A DNA stretch of 64,000 nt from Pseudomonas putida (GCF_026625125.1 NZ_CP113097.1:3954001-4018000); one strand, 5' to 3'. Shown: positions 19,742 through 31,767, counted from the first letter of the stretch. Made by a program: numbers and translations. The notes: a model not told the origin generated them from the sequence alone.

Positions 19742-20133
19742 TTAGGGTAGTACCACACTGCTGAAATCGGGATTCGAGAAGGGATTTCCCCATGGGTGAG
19801 GGAAATGCTGCCCGGCTTGATGGGCCAGACCCGTTTAGCGTGTCGTTCCCTTTTGGGGTACGGGCACAGAGTGAACGCGTAGATTAACCGTTTTACCCGG
19901 CAAACGCACTGGCACAGTGCTGCCTGTCCGATGTGCGTACATGTTTGTCGTCTGGTTGACCGTGTTCAACGACAATTTATTGCTGATTCGAGCGAATGTC
20001 TGGTTGAAAAACCTGATGAGCTCGGTCGAATTTTCCGAACCTTTGGGTCGCGTTAACCGATCACAAAAACGACAAAGGCCACCCGAAGGTAGCCTTTGTG
20101 CGCGTGGGGGGTACTACGTAAAGCGGGTGCTAC
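19742..20133. other. Non-coding gap between sucD and brnQ
   Basis: It holds the sucD-side terminator (20064-20099) and, presumably, the brnQ promoter. I found no convincing -35/-10 pair. At 19945-19975 there are two overlapping inverted repeats: TTGTCGT with ACGACAA (outer) and GTTGA with TCAAC (inner), which might bind a regulator. I see no protein-coding frame worth calling. Confidence 0.5.
20064..20099 (-). terminator. Rho-independent terminator after sucD
   Basis: On the minus strand an 11-base stem with one mismatch (CAAAGGCTACC pairing with GGTGGCCTTTG, loop TTCG) is followed by TCGTTTTTG. It lies 35 bases after the sucD stop and ends the TCA cluster. Confidence 0.88.
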
Positions 20134-21018
20134 TTACTTCTTGGCTTCCCAGCCAGTCAGCTCGGCCAGGGCCTTGCCGATGTCAGCCAGGGAACGCACG
20201 GTCTTCACACCAGCGTCCTGCAGGGCGGCGAACTTCTCGTCCGCAGTACCCTTGCCGCCGGAAATGATGGCGCCAGCGTGGCCCATACGCTTGCCCGCAG
20301 GTGCAGTAACACCAGCGATGTAGGAAACGACAGGCTTGGTGACATTGGCCTTGATGTAGGCCGCGGCCTCTTCTTCAGCCGAACCGCCGATCTCACCGAT
20401 CATGACGATCGCTTCGGTCTTCGGGTCTTCCTGGAACAGCTTCAGGATGTCGATGAAGTTCGAGCCTGGGATCGGGTCGCCGCCGATACCCACGCAGGTC
20501 GACTGGCCGAAACCGGCGTCGGTGGTCTGCTTGACCGCTTCGTAGGTCAGGGTGCCGGAACGCGACACGATACCGACCTTGCCTGGCAGGTGGATGTGGC
20601 CTGGCATGATGCCGATCTTGCACTCGCCCGGGGTGATGACACCTGGGCAGTTAGGGCCGATCAGGGTAACGCCCAGCTCGTCGCACTTGACCTTGGCATC
20701 GAGCATGTCCAGGGTAGGAATGCCTTCGGTGATGCAGACGATCAGCTTGATACCGCCGAAAGCTGCTTCCAGGATCGAGTCCTTGCAGAACGGAGCCGGA
20801 ACGTAGATCACCGAAGCGTCAGCGCCGGTAGCTTCCACGGCTTCCTTGACGGTGTTGAACACCGGCAGGCCCAGGTGGGTGGTGCCACCCTTGCCCGGGG
20901 TAACGCCGCCGACCATCTTGGTGCCATAGGCGATGGCTTGTTCGGAGTGGAAAGTACCCTGCGAGCCGGTGAAGCCCTGGCAGATGACTTTGGTGTCTTT
21001 ATTGATCAGGACGCTCAT
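20134..21018 (-). CDS. sucD: Succinyl-CoA synthetase alpha subunit
   Basis: A 294-residue subunit that binds CoA through an N-terminal Rossmann domain ([12 protein letters not shown]) and carries the phosphohistidine His247 in [10 protein letters not shown]. With SucC it makes succinate and ATP or GTP from succinyl-CoA. Its ATG shares one base with the sucC stop at 21018, giving tight coupling for the heterotetramer. It is the last gene of the cluster and is followed by a terminator. Confidence 0.97.
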   Translation of the reverse strand: MSVLINKDTKVICQGFTGSQGTFHSEQAIAYGTKMVGGVTPGKGGTTHLGLPVFNTVKEAVEATGADASVIYVPAPFCKDSILEAAFGGIKLIVCITEGIPTLDMLDAKVKCDELGVTLIGPNCPGVITPGECKIGIMPGHIHLPGKVGIVSRSGTLTYEAVKQTTDAGFGQSTCVGIGGDPIPGSNFIDILKLFQEDPKTEAIVMIGEIGGSAEEEAAAYIKANVTKPVVSYIAGVTAPAGKRMGHAGAIISGGKGTADEKFAALQDAGVKTVRSLADIGKALAELTGWEAKK

Positions 21019-22184
21019 TACTTGCCCTCCGCAGCTTTGACAACTTGTTGAGCAGCGTCGGTCAGGCTGGTTGCCGCAATGATGTTCAAACCGCTTTCTG
21101 CCAGTACTTTTGCGCCCAGTTCGGCGTTGTTGCCTTCAAGGCGAACGACGACCGGAACCTTAACGCCAACTTCTTTCACTGCACCGATGATGCCTTCGGC
21201 AATCATGTCGCAGCGAACGATGCCGCCGAAGATGTTGACCAGAACGGCCGCGACATTGCTGTCGGACAGAATGATCTTGAACGCTTCGGTAACGCGCTCT
21301 TTGGTAGCACCGCCACCAACGTCGAGGAAGTTGGCTGGCTTGCCGCCGTGCAGGTTGACGATGTCCATGGTACCCATGGCCAGGCCGGCACCGTTGACCA
21401 TGCAGCCGATGTTGCCTTCCAGGGCAACGTAGTTCAGTTCGAACTTGGCAGCGTGGGCTTCACGGGCGTCGTCCTGCGACGGGTCGTGGAAGGTCTTCAG
21501 CTTAGGCTGACGGTACATGGCGTTGGCGTCGATGTTGATCTTGGCATCGAGGCAGTGCAGGTCGCCATCGGCCTTGATCACCAGCGGGTTCACTTCCAGC
21601 AGGGCCAGATCGTGATCCTTGAACAGCTTGGCCAGGCCAACGAAGATCTTGGCGAACTGTTGAACCTGCTTGCCTTCCAGGCCCAGCTGGAATGCCAGTT
21701 CACGCCCCTGGAACGGCTGAGCGCCGACCAGCGGGTCGATGGTAGCCTTGAGGATCTTCTCAGGCGTTTCGTGAGCGACTTTCTCGATGTCCACGCCACC
21801 TTCGGTGGAGGCCATGAACACGATACGGCGGCTCGAACGATCCACTACAGCGCCCAGGTACAGCTCTTTGGCGATGTCAGTGCAGGATTCGACCAGAATC
21901 TTGGAGACGGGTTGACCGTTGGCATCGGTCTGGTAGGTAACCAGATTCTTGCCCAACCACTGTGCAGCGAACGCCTTGGCGTCTTCCTTGCTGCGAACCA
22001 GCTTGACGCCGCCCGCCTTACCGCGACCACCAGCGTGGACCTGGGCTTTGACAACCCACTCGGAACCGCCGATCTTGTCGCAGGCTTCTGCAGCTTGCTC
22101 AGGGGTATCGACCGCGAAACCCTTGGAAACTGGCAGGCCGTACTCAGCGAACAGCTGCTTACCCTGATACTCGTGAAGATTCAT
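21018..22184 (-). CDS. sucC: Succinyl-CoA synthetase beta subunit
   Basis: A 388-residue ATP-grasp subunit starting [12 protein letters not shown], with the nucleotide-binding segment [18 protein letters not shown] and the C-terminal [13 protein letters not shown] power-helix region. It supplies nucleotide and succinate sites to the SucCD complex. The 171-base gap upstream to lpdG contains several stem-loops but no U-tract terminator, so cotranscription with lpdG or a local start are both possible. Confidence 0.97.
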   Translation of the reverse strand: MNLHEYQGKQLFAEYGLPVSKGFAVDTPEQAAEACDKIGGSEWVVKAQVHAGGRGKAGGVKLVRSKEDAKAFAAQWLGKNLVTYQTDANGQPVSKILVESCTDIAKELYLGAVVDRSSRRIVFMASTEGGVDIEKVAHETPEKILKATIDPLVGAQPFQGRELAFQLGLEGKQVQQFAKIFVGLAKLFKDHDLALLEVNPLVIKADGDLHCLDAKINIDANAMYRQPKLKTFHDPSQDDAREAHAAKFELNYVALEGNIGCMVNGAGLAMGTMDIVNLHGGKPANFLDVGGGATKERVTEAFKIILSDSNVAAVLVNIFGGIVRCDMIAEGIIGAVKEVGVKVPVVVRLEGNNAELGAKVLAESGLNIIAATSLTDAAQQVVKAAEGK

Positions 22185-22355
22185 GCTTTTTACCGTCTTC
22201 GTTAGGTACTGCGCTTCGGCGCTGCGCCATTACTGGCGCCGCACCACCTGTGACCGTTGACCCCGGTTTTCCCGTGTGATCCGGTCCGGCGGACGTTCCG
22301 CGGTGAGTCATGCACGCAAGACTCACGACGGGCAGCCCGCCGTGGTTTCTTATAA
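22185..22355 (-). other. Structured intercistronic region lpdG-sucC
   Basis: On the minus strand a nine-pair stem (22324-22344, loop CTG, one G-T pair) lies just after lpdG, and a GCGCC/GGCGC stem lies near the sucC start. Neither is followed by a T run. They may stabilise or process the polycistronic message; I found no promoter I would defend. Confidence 0.45.
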
Positions 22356-23888
<1,533 letters not shown>

Positions 23889-25112
23889 TTAGATGTCCAG
23901 CAGCAGGCGGGACGGATCTTCCAGCAGGTTCTTGATGGTGACCAGGAAGGTTACCGCTTCCTTGCCGTCGATCAGGCGGTGATCGTACGACAGCGCCAGG
24001 TACATCATCGGGCGGATAACCACTTGGCCGTTGATGGCCATCGGGCGCTGGATGATGTTGTGCATGCCGAGAATGGCGGCCTGCGGTGGGTTGACGATCG
24101 GGGTCGACATCATCGAGCCGAAGGTACCACCGTTGGTGATGGTGAAGGTGCCGCCGGTCATTTCTTCGATCGACAGTTTGCCGTCACGGGCTTTCTTGCC
24201 GAAGGTGGCGATGCCGTTCTCGATTTCAGCCAGGCTCATCGATTCGGCGTTGCGCAGTACCGGTACTACCAGGCCACGGTCGCTGGAGACGGCAACGCCG
24301 ACGTCGGCGAAGCCGTGGTAGACGATGTCGTTGCCGTCGATCGAGGCATTGACCGCCGGGAAACGCTTCAGCGCTTCGGTGGCAGCCTTGACGAAGAACG
24401 ACATGAAGCCCAGGCGCACGCCGTTGTGGGTCTTCTCGAACAGGTCCTTGTACTTCGAACGCAGGGCCATGACTTCGGTCATGTCGACTTCGTTGAAGGT
24501 GGTCAGCATCGCCATGTTGGACTGGGCTTCGACCAGACGCTCGGCGATCTTGGCACGCAGGCGGGTCATCGGCACACGCTTCTCGGTGCGATCGCCAGCA
24601 GCGGTCACCACCGGAGCGGCAGCGGCAGGCTTGGCAGCAGGAGCAGCGGCAGGCGCGGACTTCTTGTTGGCAACTGCGGCAACCACGTCTTCCTTGGTGA
24701 TGCGGCCACCCTTGCCGGTACCGGCAACGGTCGCCAGGTCGATGCCGTTCTCTTCAGCCAGCTTGCGCGCGGCTGGAGCGGCGACCGGGTCATCTTCGCC
24801 GGCGTCGGCGGCAGGGGCAGCGGCAGCCGGAGCAGCAGCGGCCGGAGCGGCTGCAGGTGCGGCGGCGGCAGCACCACCTTCCACGATCGAACCCAGCACT
24901 TCGTCGGACAGGACGGTATCGCCCTCGCCCTTGACGATGTCGCCCATCACGCCATCGGCGGTAGCCAGGACTTCCAGGACGACCTTGTCAGTCTCGATGT
25001 CGACGATCAGCTCGTCACGCTTGACGGCTTCGCCCGGCTTCTTGTGCCAGGTGGCAACGGTGCCATCGGCAACCGATTCCGGGAAGGTTGGGGCTTTGAT
25101 CTCGATAGCCAT
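23889..25112 (-). CDS. sucB: Dihydrolipoyllysine succinyltransferase (E2o)
   Basis: A 407-residue E2 subunit. The lipoyl domain carries Lys43 (ETDKVVLEV); an Ala/Pro-rich linker (about 80-110) leads to the peripheral-subunit-binding domain ([29 protein letters not shown] region, about 113-148). After a second Ala-rich linker the catalytic domain ends with His378 and Asp382 in SYDHRLIDG. It transfers succinyl groups to CoA in the 2-oxoglutarate dehydrogenase complex. One lipoyl domain is normal for E2o. Cotranscribed with sucA, 42 bases upstream. Confidence 0.97.
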
Positions 25113-25154
25113 TAGCAGTGTTTCCTTAAATTCGGTTTCAAGTGCGCGAAGGCG

Positions 25155-27986
25155 TTAGACAGTGAAGGCGTCTTGCAGCAGTTTTTCCTGCTGTTCGGCG
25201 TGCTTCGAAGCGTAACCACAAGCTGGCGCGGCGGAAGCGTCGCGGCCTGCGTATTCCAGGACCAGCGCCTTGTTGTGGCGGCCCAGGATACGGCGCATGT
25301 GGTGCTGGCTGCTGTACCAGGCGCCCTGGTTCATCGGCTCTTCCTGACACCAGACGGCATGCTTGAGGTTGGTGTACGGCGCCAGGATGTCGACCAGGTC
25401 GTCTTCCGGGAACGGGTACAGCTGCTCGATACGCACGATCGCGATGTCTTCGCGGCCTTCGGCACGGCGTTTTTCCAGCAGGTCGTAGTAGACCTTGCCA
25501 CCACACAGCACCAGGCGTTCGACCTTGGCAGGATCCAGGGTGTCGATTTCCGGGATCACGGTCTGGAACGAACCTTCTGCAAGGTCCTCCAGGGTCGACA
25601 CGGCCAGCTTGTGGCGCAGCAGCGACTTGGGCGTCAGCACGATCAGCGGCTTGCGCAGCGGACGGATGACCTGACGACGCAGCAGGTGGTAGATCTGTGC
25701 CGGAGTCGTCGGTACGCAGACCTGAATGTTGTGCTCGGCGCACAGCTGCAGGTAACGCTCCAGGCGCGCGGAGGAGTGCTCCGGGCCCTGCCCTTCATAG
25801 CCGTGCGGCAGCAGCATGGTCAGACCGCACAGGCGGCCCCACTTGTGCTCACCGCTGGTGATGAACTGGTCGATCACCACCTGCGCACCGTTGGCGAAGT
25901 CGCCGAACTGGGCTTCCCAGATCACCAGCGCATTCGGCGTGGTGGTCGAGTAGCCGTATTCGAAGGCCAGTACCGCTTCTTCCGACAGGAAGGAGTCGTA
26001 CAGGTCAAAGCGCGGCTGGCCCGGGAACAGGTTCTGCAGCGGCACGTAAGTGCTGGCGTCCTTCTGGTTGTGCAACACCGCGTGGCGGTGCGAGAAGGTG
26101 CCACGGCCGATGTCCTGGCCGGTCATGCGGATCGGGTGACCTTCGAACTGCAGGGTGGCGTACGCCATGGTCTCTGCATAACCCCAGTTGATCGGCAAGC
26201 CACCGGCCTGCATCTTCTGACGGTCTTCGTAGATCTTCGACACCTGACGCTGGACGACGAAGCCTTCCGGCAGCTCGAGCAGCTTGGCCGACAGGTCCTG
26301 CAGGGTCTTGAGGTCGAAACGGGTGTCGTGACGCGCAGTCCAGGCGTGGCCCAGGTATGGACGCCAGTCGACGAACAGCTCGCGGTTCGGCTCCTTGACC
26401 AGGCTCTTGACCACGTGCAGGCCGTTGTCCAGCGCATTGCGGTACTCGTCGATCTTGGCCTGGGCGCGCTCGGCATCGATGCGACCGGCCTGGATCAGCG
26501 CCTCGGCGTACAGCTCACGGGTGGTGCGCTGCTTGCTGATCTGCTGATACATCAGCGGCTGGGTACCGTTGGGCTCGTCGGCCTCGTTGTGGCCGCGACG
26601 GCGGTAGCAGACCAGGTCGATGACCACATCACGCTTGAACTGCATGCGGTAATCGATGGCCAGCTGGGTGACGAACAGCACCGCTTCCGGGTCATCGCCG
26701 TTCACGTGCAGGATCGGCGCCTGGATCATCTTGGCAACGTCGGTGGCGTACTCGGTGGAGCGCGCGTCCAGCGGGTTGCTGATGGTGAAACCAACCTGGT
26801 TGTTGATCACGATGTGCACAGTACCGCCGGTCTTGAAACCGCGGGTCTGCGACATCTGGAAGGTTTCCATGACCACGCCCTGGCCTGCGAATGCAGCGTC
26901 ACCGTGGATCGAGATCGGCAGCACCTTGTCGCCGGCGGTGTCGTTGCGGCGGTCCTGACGGGCGCGCACCGAACCTTCGACCACCGGAGAGACGATTTCC
27001 AGGTGGGACGGGTTGAACGCCATGGCCAGGTGAACTTCGCCACCGGTGGTCATCACGTTCGAGGAGAAGCCCTGGTGATACTTCACGTCACCGGAGCCCA
27101 GCTCGTTCATCTTCTTGCCTTCGAACTCGTCGAACAGCTCGCGCGGGTTCTTGCCGAAGGTGTTGACCAGCACGTTCAGACGACCACGGTGGGCCATGCC
27201 GATCACGACTTCCTTGGTGCCGTAGGAGCCGGAACGCTGGATCATTTCGTCCAGCATCGGGATCAGGCTTTCGCCACCCTCAAGGCCGAAGCGCTTGGTG
27301 CCCGGGTACTTGGTGCCCAGGTACTTTTCGAGGCCTTCACCGGCCGTCACGCGCTCGAGCAGGTGAGCCTGCACGTCGGCGGAAAAGTCCGGGCGGCCGC
27401 GCACGCTTTCCAGGCGCTGCTGGAACCAGCTGCGCTGCTCGGAATCGACGATATGGGTGAACTCGGCGCCAATGGTGCGACAATATGTCTTCTGGAGCGC
27501 CTCGATGATCTCGCGTAGGCTCGCCTCCTCTTTGCCGATGTACAGGTCGCCGGCACGGAAGGTCGTATCAAGATCGGCATTGGTCAAGCCGTAGTGATTG
27601 ATCGACAGGTCTACGGGCGCAGGGCGCTGCCACAACCCCAAGGGGTCGAGCTTGGCAGCCTGATGGCCGCGCATACGATAGGCCTGGATCAGTCGCAGAA
27701 CTTCAACCTGCTTCTTCTCGTGTTCACTGCTCACGCTCCCGGCAGATACCGGTTGGGCGCGGCGCTGGTTCTTTGCCAGCAGTACGAAATGGTCGCGGAT
27801 TGTCGAGTGCGATACATCAGTAGCGGTGCTGCCGTCGGCGGGCAACTTCTGGAAGTAAGTGCGCCACTCTTCTGGCACAGCGTTAGGGTCGTGCAGGTAG
27901 AGCTCGTAGAGCTCTTCCACATATGCAGCGTTACCACCTGAAAGGTGGGCGCTTTCCCACATGCGCTGCATCACGCTTTCTTGCAT
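25155..27986 (-). CDS. sucA: 2-oxoglutarate dehydrogenase E1
   Basis: A 943-residue thiamine-diphosphate-dependent dehydrogenase. Recognisable parts are the N-terminal E2-binding segment (LSGGNAAYVEELYELYLHDP), the TPP site (GMAHRGRLNVL, GDAAFAGQGVV, NNQVGFT), and the C-terminal transketolase-like half (EAQFGDFANGAQVVIDQF). It decarboxylates 2-oxoglutarate and succinylates SucB. Length matches the family. It follows sdhB after a 246-base gap with two hairpins, in the conserved sdh-suc order. Confidence 0.97.
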   Translation of the reverse strand: MQESVMQRMWESAHLSGGNAAYVEELYELYLHDPNAVPEEWRTYFQKLPADGSTATDVSHSTIRDHFVLLAKNQRRAQPVSAGSVSSEHEKKQVEVLRLIQAYRMRGHQAAKLDPLGLWQRPAPVDLSINHYGLTNADLDTTFRAGDLYIGKEEASLREIIEALQKTYCRTIGAEFTHIVDSEQRSWFQQRLESVRGRPDFSADVQAHLLERVTAGEGLEKYLGTKYPGTKRFGLEGGESLIPMLDEMIQRSGSYGTKEVVIGMAHRGRLNVLVNTFGKNPRELFDEFEGKKMNELGSGDVKYHQGFSSNVMTTGGEVHLAMAFNPSHLEIVSPVVEGSVRARQDRRNDTAGDKVLPISIHGDAAFAGQGVVMETFQMSQTRGFKTGGTVHIVINNQVGFTISNPLDARSTEYATDVAKMIQAPILHVNGDDPEAVLFVTQLAIDYRMQFKRDVVIDLVCYRRRGHNEADEPNGTQPLMYQQISKQRTTRELYAEALIQAGRIDAERAQAKIDEYRNALDNGLHVVKSLVKEPNRELFVDWRPYLGHAWTARHDTRFDLKTLQDLSAKLLELPEGFVVQRQVSKIYEDRQKMQAGGLPINWGYAETMAYATLQFEGHPIRMTGQDIGRGTFSHRHAVLHNQKDASTYVPLQNLFPGQPRFDLYDSFLSEEAVLAFEYGYSTTTPNALVIWEAQFGDFANGAQVVIDQFITSGEHKWGRLCGLTMLLPHGYEGQGPEHSSARLERYLQLCAEHNIQVCVPTTPAQIYHLLRRQVIRPLRKPLIVLTPKSLLRHKLAVSTLEDLAEGSFQTVIPEIDTLDPAKVERLVLCGGKVYYDLLEKRRAEGREDIAIVRIEQLYPFPEDDLVDILAPYTNLKHAVWCQEEPMNQGAWYSSQHHMRRILGRHNKALVLEYAGRDASAAPACGYASKHAEQQEKLLQDAFTV

Positions 27987-28088
27987 GCTTGGTCACCCTC
28001 GGTTAGGGGACTGATCGGCGAGAGCCACAGCAAACCTGGAAAAGTCCGAACACAGCGACTGAACCACGCCACTTGGATCCTGCTGATT

Positions 28089-28202
28089 TTCCGGGTACCA
28101 GCCCGGAAAGCCCCTGCTGGTCTCATATCTTCATAGGTATCGAGCGCGGGCTTTGTGGGCCCTTGCTCAGGTTTTACCTCAGTGCGGGCTCACCACCCGC
28201 AC
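28089..28202 (-). other. Two stem-loops in the sdhB-sucA gap
   Basis: TTCCGGG/CCCGGAA (28089-28095 with 28102-28108) and GTGCGGG/CCCGCAC (28182-28188 with 28196-28202) are perfect seven-base stems on the transcribed strand. Neither has a downstream T run, so they look like processing or stability elements, not full terminators. The rest of 27987-28232 shows no gene. Confidence 0.5.
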
Positions 28203-28232
28203 CTCGGCTTACTGCAGTTACAACGCTTTGAA

Positions 28233-28937
28233 TCAGGTGCCGCTTTGCAGCAGCATGTTACGTACGTGGCCGATTGCCTTGGTCGGGTTCAGACCCTTCG
28301 GGCAAACGTTGACGCAGTTCATGATCCCGCGGCAGCGGAAGACGCTGAACGGGTCATCCAGGGACGCCAGGCGCTCCTGGGTCTTGGTGTCACGGCTGTC
28401 GGCCAGGAAGCGATAGGCCTGCAGCAAGGCAGCGGGGCCCAGGAACTTGTCCGGGTTCCACCAGAAGGACGGGCAGGAAGTCGAGCAGCAAGCGCACAGG
28501 ATGCACTCGTACAGCCCGTCCAGCTTGTCGCGATCTTCCGGCGACTGCAGACGCTCGATGGCCGGGGCCGGCGTGTCGTTCTGCAGGAACGGTTTCACCT
28601 TCTCGTACTGCTTGTAGAAGATGCTCATATCGACGACCAGGTCACGAATGACCGGAAGACCAGGCAACGGGCGCAGAACCAGCTTGTTACCCTTGACCAC
28701 GCCGGACAGCGGCGTGATGCAGGCCAGGCCGTTCTTGCCGTTCATGTTCATGCCATCGGAACCGCAAACGCCTTCACGGCAGGAGCGACGGTACGAGAAG
28801 CCCTCGTCCTTCTCCTTGATCAGCGCCAGCACGTCCAGCACCATCAGGTCCTTACCGCCGGTATCGACGTCGAACGACTCCATCTTGGGTGCCGAGTCGG
28901 TATCCGGGTTGTAGCGATAAACTTCGACTTTCAACAT
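28233..28937 (-). CDS. sdhB: Succinate dehydrogenase iron-sulfur subunit
   Basis: A 234-residue subunit carrying three iron-sulfur clusters: the plant-ferredoxin-type [2Fe-2S] motif SCREGVCGSDGMNMNG, the [4Fe-4S] motif CILCACCSTSCPSFWWN and the [3Fe-4S] motif CRGIMNCVNVCPKG. It wires electrons from SdhA to the quinone site. The ATG at 28937 (MLKVEVYRYNP) has GAGGGTG upstream and lies 11 bases after the sdhA stop. Confidence 0.97.
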   Translation of the reverse strand: MLKVEVYRYNPDTDSAPKMESFDVDTGGKDLMVLDVLALIKEKDEGFSYRRSCREGVCGSDGMNMNGKNGLACITPLSGVVKGNKLVLRPLPGLPVIRDLVVDMSIFYKQYEKVKPFLQNDTPAPAIERLQSPEDRDKLDGLYECILCACCSTSCPSFWWNPDKFLGPAALLQAYRFLADSRDTKTQERLASLDDPFSVFRCRGIMNCVNVCPKGLNPTKAIGHVRNMLLQSGT

Positions 28938-28948
28938 AGCAGTCACCC

Positions 28949-30721
28949 TCAATAAGTCCGGACTTTTGGTTCGAAGGCTGGAACAGTCTTCGGCGCAAAG
29001 TTGACGCCACGCTTGGCCACGCGCTTCTCACCCGGGTAGTACAGGGTGTGGCACAGCCAGTTTTCGTCGTCACGGTCTTCGAAGTCTTCACGGGCGTGAG
29101 CGCCGCGGGACTCTTTACGGGCTTCGGCCGCGATGGCGGTAGCTTCGGCGACTTCCAACAGGTTCTGCAGCTCCAGCGCTTCGATACGCGCGGTGTTGAA
29201 GGCCTGGGACTTGTCGTTGATCTTGACGTTGGCGATACGCTCACGCAGGCCGGCCAGCTGCTCGATACCCTTGAGCATGTATTCACCGGTACGGAACACA
29301 CCGAAGTAGTTCTGCATGCAGCTCTGCAGCTCGCGCTTGAGGCTGGCAACGTCTTCGCCAGTGGAGCGCTCGTTGAGCTTGTTCAGGCGGTTCAGCGCAA
29401 CATCGATGTCGGTGTCGCTGGCGTCGAGGTGCTCGATGCCGTCGCTCAGCGCCTTCTCCAGGTGCAGGCCGGCAGCACGGCCGAACACCACCAGGTCGAG
29501 CAGCGAGTTGCCGCCCAGGCGGTTGGCACCGTGAACCGATACGCACGCCACTTCACCTACGGCGAACAGGCCAGGAATGATGTGATCCTTGCCTTCTTCG
29601 TCCATGGTGATGGCCTGGCCATGAATGTTGGTGGCAACGCCACCCATCATGTAATGGCAGGTTGGAACGACCGGCACCGGCGCGACGACAGGGTCGACGT
29701 GGGCGAAGGTCTTGGACAGTTCGCAGATACCTGGCAGGCGGCTGTGCAGCACTTCCTCGCCCAGGTGATCCAGCTTCAGCAGTACGTGGTCCTTGTTCGG
29801 GCCCACGCCGTTGCCGGCGATGATCTCTTTGACCATGGAACGAGCCACCACGTCGCGGCCGGCCAGGTCTTTCGCGTTCGGCGCGTAACGCTCCATGAAG
29901 CGCTCGCCGTGGGCGTTGATCAGGTAGCCACCCTCACCGCGGCAACCCTCGGTGACCAGTACGCCAGCGCCGGCGATGCCGGTCGGGTGGAACTGCCACA
30001 TTTCGATGTCCTGCACCGGCACACCGGCACGCAGGGCCATGCCGATACCGTCGCCGGTATTGATCAGGGCGTTGGTGGTGGAGGCGTAGATACGACCCGC
30101 ACCGCCAGTGGCCAGCACGGTGGCCTTGGACTTGATGTACATGGTTTCGCCGGTTTCGATGCAGATCGCGATCACACCGACGAAGGCGCCTTCCTGGTTT
30201 TTCACCAGATCAACGGCGTAGTACTCGTTGAGGAAGGTGGTCCCGGCTTTCAGGTTGCCCTGGTACAGGGTGTGCAGCAGCGCGTGACCGGTACGGTCGG
30301 AGGCTGCGCAAGTACGAGCAGCCTGGCCGCCCTTGCCGAAGTCCTTGGACTGGCCACCGAACGGACGCTGGTAGATACGGCCGGTTTCGGTACGCGAGAA
30401 CGGCAGGCCCATGTGGTCCAGCTCGAAGACCGCAGCCGGGCCTTCCTGACACATGTATTCGATAGCGTCCTGGTCACCGATGTAGTCGGAACCCTTGACG
30501 GTATCGTACATGTGCCAGCGCCAGTCGTCGTTCGGGTCGGCCGAAGCGATGGCGCAGGTGATGCCGCCCTGGGCGGATACAGTGTGCGAACGGGTCGGGA
30601 AGACCTTGGTGACCACGGCAGTCTTGTGACCGCCCTGGGCCAGCTGCAGCGCTGCGCGCATGCCGGCGCCGCCGCCACCGATGATGATGGCGTCGAAGGA
30701 AATGGTTGGAATGCTAGCCAT
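28949..30721 (-). CDS. sdhA: Succinate dehydrogenase flavoprotein subunit
   Basis: A 590-residue flavoprotein that oxidises succinate to fumarate. The FAD motif GGGGAG is at 15-20, the FAD-linking His46 lies in [10 protein letters not shown], and the active-site stretch [21 protein letters not shown] and the [13 protein letters not shown] motif are present. It starts three bases after the sdhD stop and is followed closely by sdhB. Confidence 0.98.
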   Translation of the reverse strand: MASIPTISFDAIIIGGGGAGMRAALQLAQGGHKTAVVTKVFPTRSHTVSAQGGITCAIASADPNDDWRWHMYDTVKGSDYIGDQDAIEYMCQEGPAAVFELDHMGLPFSRTETGRIYQRPFGGQSKDFGKGGQAARTCAASDRTGHALLHTLYQGNLKAGTTFLNEYYAVDLVKNQEGAFVGVIAICIETGETMYIKSKATVLATGGAGRIYASTTNALINTGDGIGMALRAGVPVQDIEMWQFHPTGIAGAGVLVTEGCRGEGGYLINAHGERFMERYAPNAKDLAGRDVVARSMVKEIIAGNGVGPNKDHVLLKLDHLGEEVLHSRLPGICELSKTFAHVDPVVAPVPVVPTCHYMMGGVATNIHGQAITMDEEGKDHIIPGLFAVGEVACVSVHGANRLGGNSLLDLVVFGRAAGLHLEKALSDGIEHLDASDTDIDVALNRLNKLNERSTGEDVASLKRELQSCMQNYFGVFRTGEYMLKGIEQLAGLRERIANVKINDKSQAFNTARIEALELQNLLEVAEATAIAAEARKESRGAHAREDFEDRDDENWLCHTLYYPGEKRVAKRGVNFAPKTVPAFEPKVRTY

Positions 30722-30724
30722 GGA

Positions 30725-31093
30725 TCAGATACCCCAGAGAATCTGCACACCCCAGACGAAGTAAGCGAACATCGCAACGCCGCATACCGCCTGGAACAGG
30801 AAACGAATCGCAGTTGCCGACTTGCCGAACGACATTGGCGTCAGGTAGTCGGTTGCAATGGTCCACATGCCGACCCAGGCGTGAGCGCCCAGGGCAACGA
30901 GGGCCAGCAGACTGAAGATCCGCATCGCGTTGTTGGAGAACAGACCATGCCACTGGGTGTAGTCGATGCCTGGGTGGGCGACCACGTAGCCGATCAGGAA
31001 GAGAAAGTAAGCCGCGAGAACGACCGCCGAGACGCGCTGCGCCATCCAGTCATAGAGGCCCGAACGCGACAGGTTCGTGACATTGGTTACCAT
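30725..31093 (-). CDS. sdhD: Succinate dehydrogenase membrane anchor subunit
   Basis: A 122-residue, three-helix inner-membrane subunit that, with SdhC, binds haem b and ubiquinone. It starts MVTNVTNLSRSGLYDWMAQR; the RSGLYDW segment and the helix with GAHAWVGMW (haem-ligand region) are typical. I chose the ATG at 31093, which overlaps the last codons of sdhC by seven bases; a TTG two codons upstream is less likely. Confidence 0.95.
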   Translation of the reverse strand: MVTNVTNLSRSGLYDWMAQRVSAVVLAAYFLFLIGYVVAHPGIDYTQWHGLFSNNAMRIFSLLALVALGAHAWVGMWTIATDYLTPMSFGKSATAIRFLFQAVCGVAMFAYFVWGVQILWGI

Positions 31094-31473
31094 ACCCAAA
31101 CTCCCACCAGAACGATCAGCACCACGGAGATGACGATCACGATTTTCGAGCCCAGCTTGCCGCCTTCCAGCGTCTCACCGATGCCCATGTCCATGATCAG
31201 GTGACGCACACCTGCCACGAGGTGATAAAGCAGGGCGGATAGCAGGCCCCAGGTCACGAACTTGGCCAGCGGGCTGGTCAGACACGCCTTCACCTCACCG
31301 AAGCCTTCCTCGGAACCCAGCGATTTGCCCAGTGCATAAAGCATGATGGCAAGGCCGAGGAACAGGATGACGCCGGAGATACGGTGCAGGATGGACGTGT
31401 ACGCTGTGACGGGGAGCTTGATGGTCCTTAGGTCTAGGTTTACAGGTCGTTGGCTTTTCACGGCTTTTTTCAC
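31087..31473 (-). CDS. sdhC: Succinate dehydrogenase cytochrome b556 subunit
   Basis: A 128-residue three-helix membrane subunit starting at a GTG (VKKAVKSQRPVNLDL) preceded by AGGGGC. The SILHRISG motif and the helix with LLYHLVAGVRHLIMD, containing the haem-ligand histidine, are diagnostic. It is the first gene of the sdhCDAB-sucAB-lpdG-sucCD cluster and has a clear promoter about 120 bases upstream. Confidence 0.95.
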   Translation of the reverse strand: MKKAVKSQRPVNLDLRTIKLPVTAYTSILHRISGVILFLGLAIMLYALGKSLGSEEGFGEVKACLTSPLAKFVTWGLLSALLYHLVAGVRHLIMDMGIGETLEGGKLGSKIVIVISVVLIVLVGVWVW

Positions 31474-31596
31474 ACTGAAGAGCCCCTAGCGAATCAGGGC
31501 AAAGTTGTTGGTAAGTGTACTGGTCAGGTACCCACCACCCAGGGAACGGCGACCCCCAGCAGTTCGGGCTTGCAAGCCCCTGGCGGTCGGGTGCCG

Positions 31597-31625
31597 AGTA
31601 TAGACAGTTAGGCTGCTTATGACAA
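31597..31625 (-). promoter_or_regulatory. Sigma-70 promoter of sdhC operon
   Basis: Read on the minus strand: TTGTCA (31625-31620), 17-base spacer, TATACT (31602-31597). The predicted leader to the sdhC GTG is about 115 bases and contains the palindrome GGGCTTGCAAGCCC (31567-31580), a possible regulatory stem. PrrF small RNAs repress sdh in P. aeruginosa; I cannot show a pairing site here. Confidence 0.85.
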
Positions 31626-31739
31626 CGTGACGGGGTAGCCCAAATAGCGCATTGCCTTTAGCGAGCAAAAGGCGTAAATGGGCGAGAATTTCGCGAAAAA
31701 TCAGGCCTCAGAGCGGGTTTCAACCAGCCTTTAGGCAAA

Positions 31740-31767
31740 TTGACATTCGAATTTACTTCTCTATAGT
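31740..31767 (+). promoter_or_regulatory. Sigma-70 promoter of gltA
   Basis: A perfect -35 TTGACA (31740-31745), 16-base spacer and -10 TATAGT (31762-31767). The predicted start is near 31774, giving a leader of about 50 bases with an AGGAGG site at 31816-31821. The rest of the 352-base gltA-sdhC gap holds the divergent sdhC promoter and no gene. Confidence 0.9.

Noticed and set aside
25173..27518. A 781-codon open frame antisense to sucA
   Set aside because: A shadow of a highly conserved gene, with no domain of its own.
28182..28202. Rho-independent terminator between sdhB and sucA
   Set aside because: The stem is good but no T run follows on the transcribed strand.
29048..31204. A 718-codon open frame antisense to sdhA and sdhD
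   Set aside because: Shadow of conserved genes; no start signal or family match.
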